Of a stretch of 50,064 nucleotides of DNA, positions 16,317-24,837 are shown one piece after another. The stretch's first letter is position 1. Each line of letters begins with the position of its first letter. The DNA comes from Acidimicrobiales bacterium (GTDB lineage Bacteria; Actinomycetota; Acidimicrobiia; Acidimicrobiales; SZUA-35): assembly GCA_020628305.1 (NCBI GenBank), contig JAHDFH010000001.1:1-50064 (forward strand). The letters are read 5' to 3'. The notes beneath the pieces were generated by a model that saw only the letters and a program-made list of their open reading frames with translations, had not been told where the DNA came from and made no database searches. The position numbers were made by a program, and so were the translations under genes.

Positions 16317-16640
16317 TTACCGGTGTTGTGAAATTTGCCTATAAACCTCAGGAACCACAGCTTGCTGAGGAGGGGGTGGAGTAGACAGACCTTGCAGTTG
16401 TTGTGTCAGCTCTAGATCAACCTCAGCCAAAGCAGCGTTCTTCAAGGCTTCGATAGCTTGCAGTTGGTGTAGCCTCAGCCGGTCGTTGGCAGATTTTGCA
16501 CCCAAGTCTTCCAGAGCTGAGTTCAGGTTGCGATGTCTTTCCAGCTCTTTTTGAATTGCACGCTCTGCCTTAACGATGATCTCTGCCTTGTGAGCCTCTG
16601 CTTCGATCTTAAGTTCTGCGGCTGTGGATTGAGATTTCAC
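16317..16640 (-). CDS. Small coiled-coil protein, first gene of the Ppx-like cluster
   Basis: This 107-residue protein is nearly all helix, with heptad-like charge patterning (AELKIEAEAHKAEIIVKAERAIQKE), followed by a Pro/Gln-rich C-terminus (STPPPPQQAVVP). No signal peptide is seen. The start is GTG with an AAAGGCGGG ribosome site, the same sequence used by the next gene 28 bases downstream. A TATACT -10 lies upstream on the minus strand (complement of 16666-16671). The three minus-strand genes 16640 to 14436 are likely one transcript. Function is unknown. Confidence 0.65.
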   Translation of the reverse strand: MKSQSTAAELKIEAEAHKAEIIVKAERAIQKELERHRNLNSALEDLGAKSANDRLRLHQLQAIEALKNAALAEVDLELTQQLQGLSTPPPPQQAVVPEVYRQISQHR

Positions 16641-16695
16641 AGCGCCCGCCTTTCAATGAATCGCCAGTATAGCTGTATAACCAATGATGTCGGTA

Positions 16696-16701
16696 TAGAG
16701 T
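16696..16701 (+). promoter_or_regulatory. -10 box TAGAGT of leaderless 46-codon ORF
   Basis: TAGAGT, seven bases, ATG 16709. It lies about 25 bases from the opposing minus-strand TATACT promoter. Confidence 0.4.
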
Positions 16702-16708
16702 TTCTGGT

Positions 16709-16846
16709 ATGAGCATTATCGCAGTTGTATGGCACTGGTGGTTAAGTTTAGGCCTCGCAGTCAGCTCAATTTTTCTTATTGGGGCAGTCATTTTTGGTTA
16801 CCTCTACCAAGTGCAGCGTCACAAATACCCACGTAAGAAGCGGTAG
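16709..16846 (+). CDS. Small single-pass membrane protein (45 residues)
   Basis: This ORF is below the ORF-track cutoff but convincing. It begins at a leaderless ATG (MSIIAVVWHWW) and has one ~24-residue hydrophobic segment (LGLAVSSIFLIGAVIFGYL). It ends with a strongly basic cytoplasmic tail (QRHKYPRKKR). The stop is six bases before the ATG of the F420-associated metalloprotease gene, so the two are probably co-transcribed. The small protein could act as a membrane partner of that protease, which lacks a membrane anchor of its own. This link rests on gene order only. Confidence 0.6.
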   Translation: MSIIAVVWHWWLSLGLAVSSIFLIGAVIFGYLYQVQRHKYPRKKR

Positions 16847-16852
16847 CGGTAG

Positions 16853-18043
16853 ATGGCTGAGGCGAAATCAAAAGTTGATTGGCAGTTTGCGCGCAATGTT
16901 GCTGAGTTTGTCGTTAACGACACCCCACCACCTCACTATGATGCTCAACAGGTTGCCGCCGACTTTGCATCAATGACGCCCCAAGCCGAAGAGCTTGTTG
17001 CAGCCGAAACTGGGCTCGAAGTCGAGTCTCAAGCTAAAGCAAAGGTGATTGAACGAATCGACTGGGTGGATGCCAACTTAGCGAGCTTTGGTCGCTTAAT
17101 GAGGCCACTATTCGAGAAACTTGATGCTCACGCTTTAGACAAAGAAGCGGAAAAGCTAGCGAATAAATCCGAGCCAAAACAGTTCTCAGAGACCGAGTTT
17201 GGCAAAATGCTTGGCCCCTGGGCTGAAAAGATCGATCCGGCTGTTAAATCGGCAACAAACGTGGCAGCCTCACTAGGCGAAGATATTGCGAACAGTGTCG
17301 GCCCGAAGTTTGCCGGAGCTGAGCTTGGCGGTCTACTTGGTTTCATGGCCGGCCGAGTGTTGGGCCAGTATGACTTGCTCGTCGCAGAAGATGACTCACC
17401 AGAAGATCAAGACTGGGTGTACTACGTTGGACCAAACATTCACGCCCTGGAAAATCGTTTTGGTTTCCCACCTAAAGAGTTTCGTTTGTGGATAGCAATT
17501 CATGAATGTACTCACAGAGCTCAATTTATGGGTGTGCCTTGGCTTCGTCCGTACTTTCTCTCGATGGTCGATGACCTAATCAACTCTGTTGATCCAGATC
17601 CGAAACAGCTTCTTGAGTCACTTAAGGAAGCTAGACAGCAATCAAGCTCTGATGATGCAATCGACGGCGGATTAATGATGAAGCTCGCTTCACCAGAACA
17701 GCGCAAGGTCATGAACCGGCTTACCGGGCTAATGAGTCTGCTCGAAGGTCACGGTGACGTTGTTATGGACTCTGCTGGCAAAGGGCTCATTCCGTCTCAG
17801 CAGAGATTCTCAAACATAATGTCGCAGCGCAGAAAGAACGCTACCGGTATCAGCAGAGTGATTCAGAAATTGACAGGTATGGATGCAAAACTCGCCCAGT
17901 ATGAAGCTGGTGAAGCCTTTATAGCAGCAGTTGAAGCTAAGGGCGGACGAAAACTATTTGACATGGTTTGGACTTCGCCGGAGGCGTTGCCAACTTTGGA
18001 AGAGGTCAATAACCCTGAGCTTTGGATTAAGCGTGTCGGCTAG
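16853..18043 (+). CDS. Zinc-dependent metalloprotease, 'coenzyme F420 biosynthesis-associated' family
   Basis: This is a 396-residue protein of the actinobacterial zincin family named for its phylogenetic association with F420 producers; its biochemical role is not established. The active-site helix IAIHECTHRAQFMGVPWLR (~residue 217) carries HExxH. Downstream, EGHGDVVMDSAG supplies the conserved acidic/His segment of the family. No signal peptide is present, so it is probably cytoplasmic or membrane-peripheral. In mycobacteria a homologue sits next to tilS, and here tilS is two genes away, which is conserved context. The next gene starts inside its 3' end (11-base overlap). Confidence 0.88.
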   Translation: MAEAKSKVDWQFARNVAEFVVNDTPPPHYDAQQVAADFASMTPQAEELVAAETGLEVESQAKAKVIERIDWVDANLASFGRLMRPLFEKLDAHALDKEAEKLANKSEPKQFSETEFGKMLGPWAEKIDPAVKSATNVAASLGEDIANSVGPKFAGAELGGLLGFMAGRVLGQYDLLVAEDDSPEDQDWVYYVGPNIHALENRFGFPPKEFRLWIAIHECTHRAQFMGVPWLRPYFLSMVDDLINSVDPDPKQLLESLKEARQQSSSDDAIDGGLMMKLASPEQRKVMNRLTGLMSLLEGHGDVVMDSAGKGLIPSQQRFSNIMSQRRKNATGISRVIQKLTGMDAKLAQYEAGEAFIAAVEAKGGRKLFDMVWTSPEALPTLEEVNNPELWIKRVG

Positions 18044-19088
18044 AAGAATCTGTGGGCTTGTAATTCTGCTAACCCTCGTAGCAGGTCTCTTCTTTTGGCT
18101 GGGATCGGAGTCAGACGAAGAGGCAACCGCCCTTGTCGACGATAACGACGAACTTGTTGGTTATGAGTTCCCAGCTGATTCTGAAGATGAATGCTTCGAG
18201 GGCGAGTACTTCGATGAGGAAAGCAGCGTGTGTGTCTTTGAGTGTGAAACCGAACAAGAGTGTGCTGAGCTAGAACAGGAGCTCGAGGACGAACTTGACG
18301 GCCTCTATGAGGACAATGATTTTTACCATGATGATCATGATCACCAAAGCAATGATCCGTCCGAGGATACCGAAGCTGTGTACGAGGTATCCAAGGGGGA
18401 AGTTCTCACCCTTGCTTCAGGCGAAGAGCGTCCGGAACATAAAGCTCTTTGGAGACTTGTTTCAGCAATCTCTCCTGATGAGCTCACCGACAACTACATA
18501 GATACCTTTGAAGTATCAAACAATAATGAAACAGATGCTGCCGGTTATGTGGTTGACGTAAACGAAGATGGTGTGTTTGCAATCGGGTTCAACTTGCCTG
18601 ATTCTGACCCAGCAGATGGAGCAGAGACCATGCTTTTAATCGTGCACGAGCTTGCCCATATTCTCACGTTGAACAACGATCAGATTCCACCAGAGTCTTC
18701 ATGTAACTATGATCAGCCTGAGCCATGTTTGGAAGCATCAGGTGACTCGGACGGGCTTTATGAGAATTTCGTGGAGCGGTTTTGGTCAAAAGAAGACATC
18801 GAAACCAGTGCAGACGCGGTGAATGCCTCTGAAGATGGCAGCCCAGTTGAATCAAGCCTCTATGTTGAGAATCCAGAATCCTATGTCTCCGAGTACGCTT
18901 CTTCTCAGCCTGGGGAGGATATTGCTGAATCCTTCGCTCACTATGTTGTGACCAATTCATACGGTGGGAATTCGATCGCGGATCAGAAGCAAGGTTTCTT
19001 TGATGATTTCGAAATAGCTGAAGACTATAAGCAGCAAATGCGTCAAGGTTTGAAGTCTCAGCTCGCCCTGAAACGCAGAGCCAGTTAG
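18033..19088 (+). CDS. Membrane-anchored, acidic zinc-metalloprotease-like protein
   Basis: The ORF track begins upstream inside the previous gene. I place the start at GTG 18033 (VSARRICGLVILL), directly before a hydrophobic segment that acts as a signal anchor. Residues ~25-120 are extremely acidic (Asp/Glu clusters, four Cys, and a DDHDH metal-binding-like patch). A zincin motif HELAHILTLNND is at ~205, and a second segment, EDIAESFAHYVV near 305, could supply the third zinc ligand. It is probably exported and anchored, acting in the cell envelope. Overlap with the upstream metalloprotease suggests translational coupling. Family name not recognised. Confidence 0.7.
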   Translation: MSARRICGLVILLTLVAGLFFWLGSESDEEATALVDDNDELVGYEFPADSEDECFEGEYFDEESSVCVFECETEQECAELEQELEDELDGLYEDNDFYHDDHDHQSNDPSEDTEAVYEVSKGEVLTLASGEERPEHKALWRLVSAISPDELTDNYIDTFEVSNNNETDAAGYVVDVNEDGVFAIGFNLPDSDPADGAETMLLIVHELAHILTLNNDQIPPESSCNYDQPEPCLEASGDSDGLYENFVERFWSKEDIETSADAVNASEDGSPVESSLYVENPESYVSEYASSQPGEDIAESFAHYVVTNSYGGNSIADQKQGFFDDFEIAEDYKQQMRQGLKSQLALKRRAS

Positions 19089-19090
19089 CT

Positions 19091-19975
19091 CTAGCCCCGC
19101 TCTACTCGTAGAACACCGTCAGTTCGGGCAATCCGACGGTTACCGCTGATTTCACACGCCAAAACTTCGTGGCGAGCGACTTGAAGCACCCGCTCCACTT
19201 CAGCCGAGCTTGGTGGATGCCCAAGTTCGTCCCGAAGCCACTCTCGAATCGAGGTTTGCTGAAGTAATTCATGATGTTGAGTTAGTGCCCTTGTATCGGT
19301 TGGGTCAACTCCGGATGCGAGTTCGGTTACAAATGCAGATGTTTGTGCACTCATTTCAGCTGTCCTGGCTAGCAGGGGCACGATATCTCTCGATGCGATG
19401 TCGGATCCGAGGGGAATTAGCTCTCGACGCACTCGGTTGCGAAGAAAGCGAGAATCTTGGTTGCTGGGATCTACAAAGTAATCAACGTCGAGTAGTTCAC
19501 AGAGCTTCTCAGTCTCACTTCTCCGTAGGCCTAAAATAGGATGCTTGGCTTTGTCGGTCATACCTGAAAGACCTGAAGGTCCGGCGCCACGCAGAAGGTT
19601 AATAAGAACAGTCTCAGCTTGGTCATCCATCGTGTGTCCTAGTAAAGCACCTGGCCCGAGCAGACGATGCCGTTCGATACGTGCACGTTGTTCAAGATCG
19701 CTCCCGTCGACCACTTCGGCCTTGTGGCTTACAAATCCACAACCAAACTTGTTCGCAACCTCAGCAACAAACTCAGCTTCGGATGCTTGCCTAATCCCAT
19801 GATCAACGTGCGCTGCCGTAGGGTTCAGCCCTGCTTGTTTGGCAAGCCACAGCAACGCTACAGAATCAGCTCCACCAGAAACGCCACAAACAACCTCACC
19901 CCTCGATTGTTCAAAAGTGCAGAGCGACAGCAAAGTATGAGTGAATTGTTCGAGTTCAGAAACTGAGCCAGGCAC
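19091..19975 (-). CDS. tilS: tRNA(Ile)-lysidine synthase
   Basis: This enzyme converts C34 of the tRNA-Ile CAU anticodon to lysidine with ATP and lysine, so that the tRNA reads AUA. The PP-loop ATPase motif SGGADSVALLWLA is at ~30. It is followed by HVDHGIR, the GHTMDDQAETVLINLLRGAG segment and RNRVRRELIP, all typical of TilS. At 294 residues it is the shorter actinobacterial form without an extended C-terminal domain. It lies convergent with, and two bases from, the anchored metalloprotease. In many actinobacteria tilS is followed by hpt, ftsH and the fol genes. Here those middle genes are absent from the neighbourhood. Confidence 0.93.
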   Translation of the reverse strand: MPGSVSELEQFTHTLLSLCTFEQSRGEVVCGVSGGADSVALLWLAKQAGLNPTAAHVDHGIRQASEAEFVAEVANKFGCGFVSHKAEVVDGSDLEQRARIERHRLLGPGALLGHTMDDQAETVLINLLRGAGPSGLSGMTDKAKHPILGLRRSETEKLCELLDVDYFVDPSNQDSRFLRNRVRRELIPLGSDIASRDIVPLLARTAEMSAQTSAFVTELASGVDPTDTRALTQHHELLQQTSIREWLRDELGHPPSSAEVERVLQVARHEVLACEISGNRRIARTDGVLRVERG

Positions 19976-20043
19976 GATGTTCAGCCTAGAGGCGAAGCTG
20001 TGTTAACGTCTCAACTAGTTATGTAACGATTGGGGTAACTCGG

Positions 20044-23000
20044 GTGTTTGACGTCAAAAAGCTAGCCATTGTTGGCAGTGCTGTGGTTTTCTTATCCGTC
20101 CTTAACGGAATTGGCGCCAACGCTATTCCGGTGGCGCAAGAGCCGGCTACTGAAGCTGTTATCGAAGTCATGGTTGACGGAGTTGAACCGTTCGATTCAA
20201 CAACTTTCGATCCTGGTTCTGGAGCGGAGTTTGGTAACGACGCTAACGATGCGAACGGTATTGTGCGCAACTTCGATGCGGTCCAGTATCGAGTGGAAGT
20301 ATCTCTGAACGATGCTGATGACACCAACCTTCACACCACACTCACGCTTTCGGATAATGCTTACTGGTCTGGTGTTCCTCTCGAATGTAAAACCGCTGAA
20401 GATCTGTTTTTCGGATCACCAACTTCAGAGCTGTTAGATCTGAACGCTGACGGGTTGGCCGAAACCCTTGTCTGCAATTTCGGGGATCATTCAGAAGGCA
20501 CCAAGCTTGCTATTGAACCAATAGCAATAGCCGCTGGAAATAACGGCGAAACAATGACCGCCTCTATCACTTCTACTAGCGATGCAAGCGTGTCTGATTG
20601 GAACAGTGACCCGGTTGACACGATCATCACGGCAGACTTTGGCATCGGTATCTCAAAAGCGGTTGCCGGTTTGCCAAGAGATCAGAAAGTGGACTACCAA
20701 GATCGCTACTATGCGGCTTCTGTATATGGTGCTGAGGGCAGAGTAGTTGAGTGGCATATTTCCCTGAACTACAACCCAGGTTCAGAGTACGTTGATGATG
20801 ATGGAACAGGCGTGCAGAGCTTCACCCTTACCGACACTTGGGTAGGAACTCACAGCAATGATCCTTCGGTCGAGGGAGATAACGCTAACGGCGTCTACAA
20901 CGACGGAATTGTCCTCTTTGGTGACATCGCTGGTGACCCGCTAGAGTCGTGTGCTCTGCTCACACCAGTTTCTGGTGCGACCGTAACTTGTACACAGCCC
21001 GGCCCTGGTGAACCAATCACGATTCAGATTGACGATGCCCCTGTCAACCAGGCGACGATGGCTACGGTCAGAATGCAGCTTTGGTTCCCATTCAGTTCGA
21101 TCTTCGTTCCAAACACGCTTGATAGGGCAGAAACTTACGATGTGAACAACACAGTTGAACTTACAGGTTGGGGCGGGGCAGGCACTCTCGTAACTTCACA
21201 AACCGGTAGCGTTGATCCGGGCCCAGAAATAGCTAGCGATGATTGGCTTATTTCAGCTTCGAACAGTGGTGGCTTCCTGGCTTATTACAAGACGTTCGAC
21301 AATCTGGGCGGCTTCAAAACTGGGCAACGCGCGGCAGGCATTGGTGATGAAGTAGAGACGTCTTTGGTTCTCCAGGATAATTCTCCTAGGGATCTCAACA
21401 TCGGTATTTGTGACACACTCGACACTACATCGTTAGAGTTTGCTGGAACTGACGGTCCTTTGCAGAAGGACGCAGTTATTAACGGGCAATCCAATAACAC
21501 TACATACAGTAGAACTGACAGAGACGTTGGTTGGGAGTCTTTGCATAACCGCTTCAATCCTGTGCTTAATGCAAGAATCACCGGAGTAACTGGCAATCAC
21601 TATGACGCAACCGACGTTGGGGTAACAGTCCAGTTCAGCGATGTTGACTATGCAGCCACGGGCGATGACCACTGGACGGCTACTTGTGAAGACGATCTAA
21701 CTGGCGACGGCAACAGCGACTGGGTCGATGATTACAACGATCTCCCTGGCGGAGAAAGTTCGGTAGTGCGAGTCCGAATGCTTTGGGACAAACAGAGCAG
21801 CGTGTTAGCGACGCTAGATAACATTTACGGCACTTACCAAGTTTTCTATTCTTTCAATGTTCGTATCAAGCCAACCGCAACGGTAAACAGCTACATCCCT
21901 AACACGGCAAGTATTTTGACCAACTCCGGTGTCTGGTTTGAAACGATTGGTGGCGGTCCTCTTTACAGAGATACTGAAACAGATCCAACCAACGCCCTTT
22001 ACTCTTTCGATGCTTTCAACGCAGACCGTATTTGGGTCCTCCCGGCGTCAATGACAATAGACAAAACTAACGAGCCACTTGGCGCACAGGGTCCTTACGG
22101 GGCAGGCGATATTGCCACTTTCCGTATCACACCGAGTATTTCGGGATCTGGCCCAGCAGACCAGACAGTAACTATCTATGACAATTTGCCCAATGAATTG
22201 GCCTATGTGTCAGATGATTGCGAAGCGGCAGCCTCAGCGCTGGGCTTAACCTGTACAACTACTCTCTTAGGTGATGATGCTACGTGGACAATTACTGGCT
22301 ACACAATTGGTGATCCACTCCCAAGTATCGTGCTTGAGGCAGAAGTCAAAGCTGGTACCCCAGCTGGCGCCTATACAAACGGAGTCTTTATAGAAACAAC
22401 TTGGCCTGACCTTGCCGATGACTCACATTGCGACACGGCTGTCAACAGCAATGGGACCGTAACTACCACGTCACAAAGAGAGTGTCGTAATGCGGTTGTT
22501 GCAGGTCACGTGAGCCGAGCGACAATCCTTGTGCCGTCCGAGGCTGGTGAGTCTGTTGTCAAGTCTGATGAGTTGGTAATCACAGAGCCAAACGCTGATT
22601 GGGTTACTGAGTTGACTTACACCAATCTGGGTGGCTCGGATTTTGGTCCCGGTCAATTGATTGATGTTGTGGCGTTTAATGGTGATGGTGTTGTCGGTTC
22701 GTCTACTGAGCGATTTAACCAGCCAACGGAGAACCCAGCTAACGCCAACACAGAGACCAATACTTCTGATCAAGATGGTCGGGTTGATTTTGTGTCTGTT
22801 ACGCCGTCGGCTGCTGGTGAGACATTTGAGTACACGACTACGGATGCTGCGTTGGTTGATATTAGGCCGTGTGCTCCGTCTAACTGGCCTGCTGGTGACA
22901 GCCTCGGTTCTGGTAATGCTTTGCTAGATCAGATTTGTGGCCTTGGTTTGGTAGATCCAGCTACAGACATCCCAACTGCTTCTCAGACTGGTACGGGGGC

Positions 23001-24837
23001 AACCGACTGGACGGCCGCTGCTAGCGCTGATGTGACGGCTATTCGTGCTTCGTTGCCAGCGTTTGCAGCTGGTGAAGCTGAGAGAACAATAGCGTTAACC
23101 ATGAACGTCGCCTTTGCTCATGAAGGTGACCTTCTGTGTAACAATTTTGGCTTGAACTCTGAGATTGTGACGCTTGACATCATCTCTAACGATGTGTGTG
23201 TTGAAGTGGTGTCTGGCTCGATCGGCGATTATGTGTGGGCTGATAGTAATGGTGATGGGGTTCAGGATGCTGATGAATCACCTATTTCTGGCGTGACGCT
23301 TAAGTTGTTGGATGGTGCTGGCAATCCTATTCTCGATGAGGACGGCAACCCAATGACAGCAGTGACGGACGCTGATGGTCTGTATTTGTTTGAGGAGCTT
23401 CCGTCTGGTGACTACACCGTGATGGTTGACACTGCGACTCTGCCTGCTGGTTTGACTCAGTCCTATGATTTTGATGGTGCTGGAGACGATATGTCTGTTA
23501 CTAGCCTTGTTGGTCCTGCAACTGATCCCACGTTGGTGGATGTTGAGGATGATCTAGATCAAGACTTTGGCTATTTGGCAGGGTCGATTGGCGATTATGT
23601 GTGGATTGACACTAATGGTGATGGTGTACAAGATTCGGATGAACTGCCTATTGAGGGGGTGACTGTTAAATTGCTGGACGCAGCAGGTGGCCCTGTGTTG
23701 GACATTAATGGAGATCCGGTTACGACTGTGACCGATTCTGCTGGTCTGTACTTGTTTGACAATGTTGCTTTCGGTACCTATACGGTGATGGTTGACGAGT
23801 CAACTTTGCCTGCTGGTTTGTCTCCAACTTATGACTTTGATGGTGGCCTAGACTCGATGTCTGTAGTCACAATCGATCTGACTAACCCGCATGACCGTGA
23901 TCAAGATTTCGGTTATCTATCTGGTTCTATAGGTGATTATGTTTGGTTCGATGCTGATGGTGACGGTGTTCAGGACACCGATGAGGACCCTATCGCTGGT
24001 GTGACGGTGAAGCTGTTGGATGGCGCTGGTGATCCGATCTTAGATAGTTCAGGCAATCCGGTTACGGCTGTGACCGATTCTGCTGGTCTGTACTTGTTTG
24101 ATGATCTTCCACTCGGTGACTACATAGTGATGATTGACGAGACCACTTTGCCTTTAGGCGTTGATCAATCTTATGACTTTGACGGTGGGCTCGATAACAT
24201 GTCTGCAACAACGTTGAGTGCTGCGGCGCCTGATGACCGTGACCAGGACTTTGGTTATGTTCCTCCGGTGTATGATGTTGCTTTGTTGGTTGATGTGGCC
24301 GCAGGTACTGGCTCGGAGCTCTCTGTGGGCGATGATGTCACATTCGTGATTGACGTTATGAATCAGGGTGACTTGGATGTTTGTAATGTCGGTGTTATTG
24401 CTTATATTCCCGAGGGTCTAATACTGAATGACCCTGCTTGGGAGCTTGATGCAGACGGCAACGCTGTGTTGGTTGATCCAATTGATGGCATTCCAGCAGG
24501 GATGATGGTCTCTGTGAATATTGTGTTTACAATCGCTGATGGTGCGTCTGGTGATTTGACGCTACTTTCTGAGATAACGGAGTTCTACGGTGCTGATTGT
24601 TTAGAAGCTGTTGATATCGACTCATTTGCAGATGGTGAGCTGGGCGATGTTGTGGTTGATGGGGTAGTGGACGGCACAGACGGAGACGAGGACGACTCAG
24701 ACATTGCTGTTATTACAGTTGTTGGCACAGATGCTATTGCCTTTACAGGCGCATCGACATCGCTCCTGGTTGGGGCCGGTTTGCTTGTACTAGCAGCTGG
24801 ACTGCTACTTCGCAGAAGACTGCAACTTAGCCATTAA
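20044..24837 (+). CDS. Large cell-surface protein with DUF11 and SdrD-type repeats and sorting signal
   Basis: This is a 1,597-residue secreted protein. Signal peptide: residues ~1-30 (KKLAIVGSAVVFLSVLNGIGANA). The middle holds several DUF11-like beta-sandwich regions. Three SdrD B-type repeats begin at ~1057, ~1180 and ~1295, each opening GSIGDYVW and carrying an Asp-rich calcium-binding-like loop (NGDGVQD). A final DUF11-like domain follows (~1405-1550). The C-terminus IAFTG, a hydrophobic helix and RRR is a sortase signal resembling the LAxTG type. It is probably covalently attached to the wall or surface as an adhesin. Start GTG 20044; no clear ribosome site or leaderless box. Codon use in the repeats looks more TG-rich than upstream. 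Confidence 0.88.
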   Translation: MFDVKKLAIVGSAVVFLSVLNGIGANAIPVAQEPATEAVIEVMVDGVEPFDSTTFDPGSGAEFGNDANDANGIVRNFDAVQYRVEVSLNDADDTNLHTTLTLSDNAYWSGVPLECKTAEDLFFGSPTSELLDLNADGLAETLVCNFGDHSEGTKLAIEPIAIAAGNNGETMTASITSTSDASVSDWNSDPVDTIITADFGIGISKAVAGLPRDQKVDYQDRYYAASVYGAEGRVVEWHISLNYNPGSEYVDDDGTGVQSFTLTDTWVGTHSNDPSVEGDNANGVYNDGIVLFGDIAGDPLESCALLTPVSGATVTCTQPGPGEPITIQIDDAPVNQATMATVRMQLWFPFSSIFVPNTLDRAETYDVNNTVELTGWGGAGTLVTSQTGSVDPGPEIASDDWLISASNSGGFLAYYKTFDNLGGFKTGQRAAGIGDEVETSLVLQDNSPRDLNIGICDTLDTTSLEFAGTDGPLQKDAVINGQSNNTTYSRTDRDVGWESLHNRFNPVLNARITGVTGNHYDATDVGVTVQFSDVDYAATGDDHWTATCEDDLTGDGNSDWVDDYNDLPGGESSVVRVRMLWDKQSSVLATLDNIYGTYQVFYSFNVRIKPTATVNSYIPNTASILTNSGVWFETIGGGPLYRDTETDPTNALYSFDAFNADRIWVLPASMTIDKTNEPLGAQGPYGAGDIATFRITPSISGSGPADQTVTIYDNLPNELAYVSDDCEAAASALGLTCTTTLLGDDATWTITGYTIGDPLPSIVLEAEVKAGTPAGAYTNGVFIETTWPDLADDSHCDTAVNSNGTVTTTSQRECRNAVVAGHVSRATILVPSEAGESVVKSDELVITEPNADWVTELTYTNLGGSDFGPGQLIDVVAFNGDGVVGSSTERFNQPTENPANANTETNTSDQDGRVDFVSVTPSAAGETFEYTTTDAALVDIRPCAPSNWPAGDSLGSGNALLDQICGLGLVDPATDIPTASQTGTGATDWTAAASADVTAIRASLPAFAAGEAERTIALTMNVAFAHEGDLLCNNFGLNSEIVTLDIISNDVCVEVVSGSIGDYVWADSNGDGVQDADESPISGVTLKLLDGAGNPILDEDGNPMTAVTDADGLYLFEELPSGDYTVMVDTATLPAGLTQSYDFDGAGDDMSVTSLVGPATDPTLVDVEDDLDQDFGYLAGSIGDYVWIDTNGDGVQDSDELPIEGVTVKLLDAAGGPVLDINGDPVTTVTDSAGLYLFDNVAFGTYTVMVDESTLPAGLSPTYDFDGGLDSMSVVTIDLTNPHDRDQDFGYLSGSIGDYVWFDADGDGVQDTDEDPIAGVTVKLLDGAGDPILDSSGNPVTAVTDSAGLYLFDDLPLGDYIVMIDETTLPLGVDQSYDFDGGLDNMSATTLSAAAPDDRDQDFGYVPPVYDVALLVDVAAGTGSELSVGDDVTFVIDVMNQGDLDVCNVGVIAYIPEGLILNDPAWELDADGNAVLVDPIDGIPAGMMVSVNIVFTIADGASGDLTLLSEITEFYGADCLEAVDIDSFADGELGDVVVDGVVDGTDGDEDDSDIAVITVVGTDAIAFTGASTSLLVGAGLLVLAAGLLLRRRLQLSH

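Noticed and set aside
17931-18032. Upstream extension of the anchored zincin ORF
   Set aside because: These residues lie inside the preceding metalloprotease gene and have no start signal. The hydrophobic anchor begins right after GTG 18033.
20044-24837. Tandem repeats of the adhesin as a CRISPR-like array
   Set aside because: The repeats are coding, about 340 bases apart, and encode recognisable SdrD-type domains. No short regularly spaced direct repeats were seen anywhere in the window.
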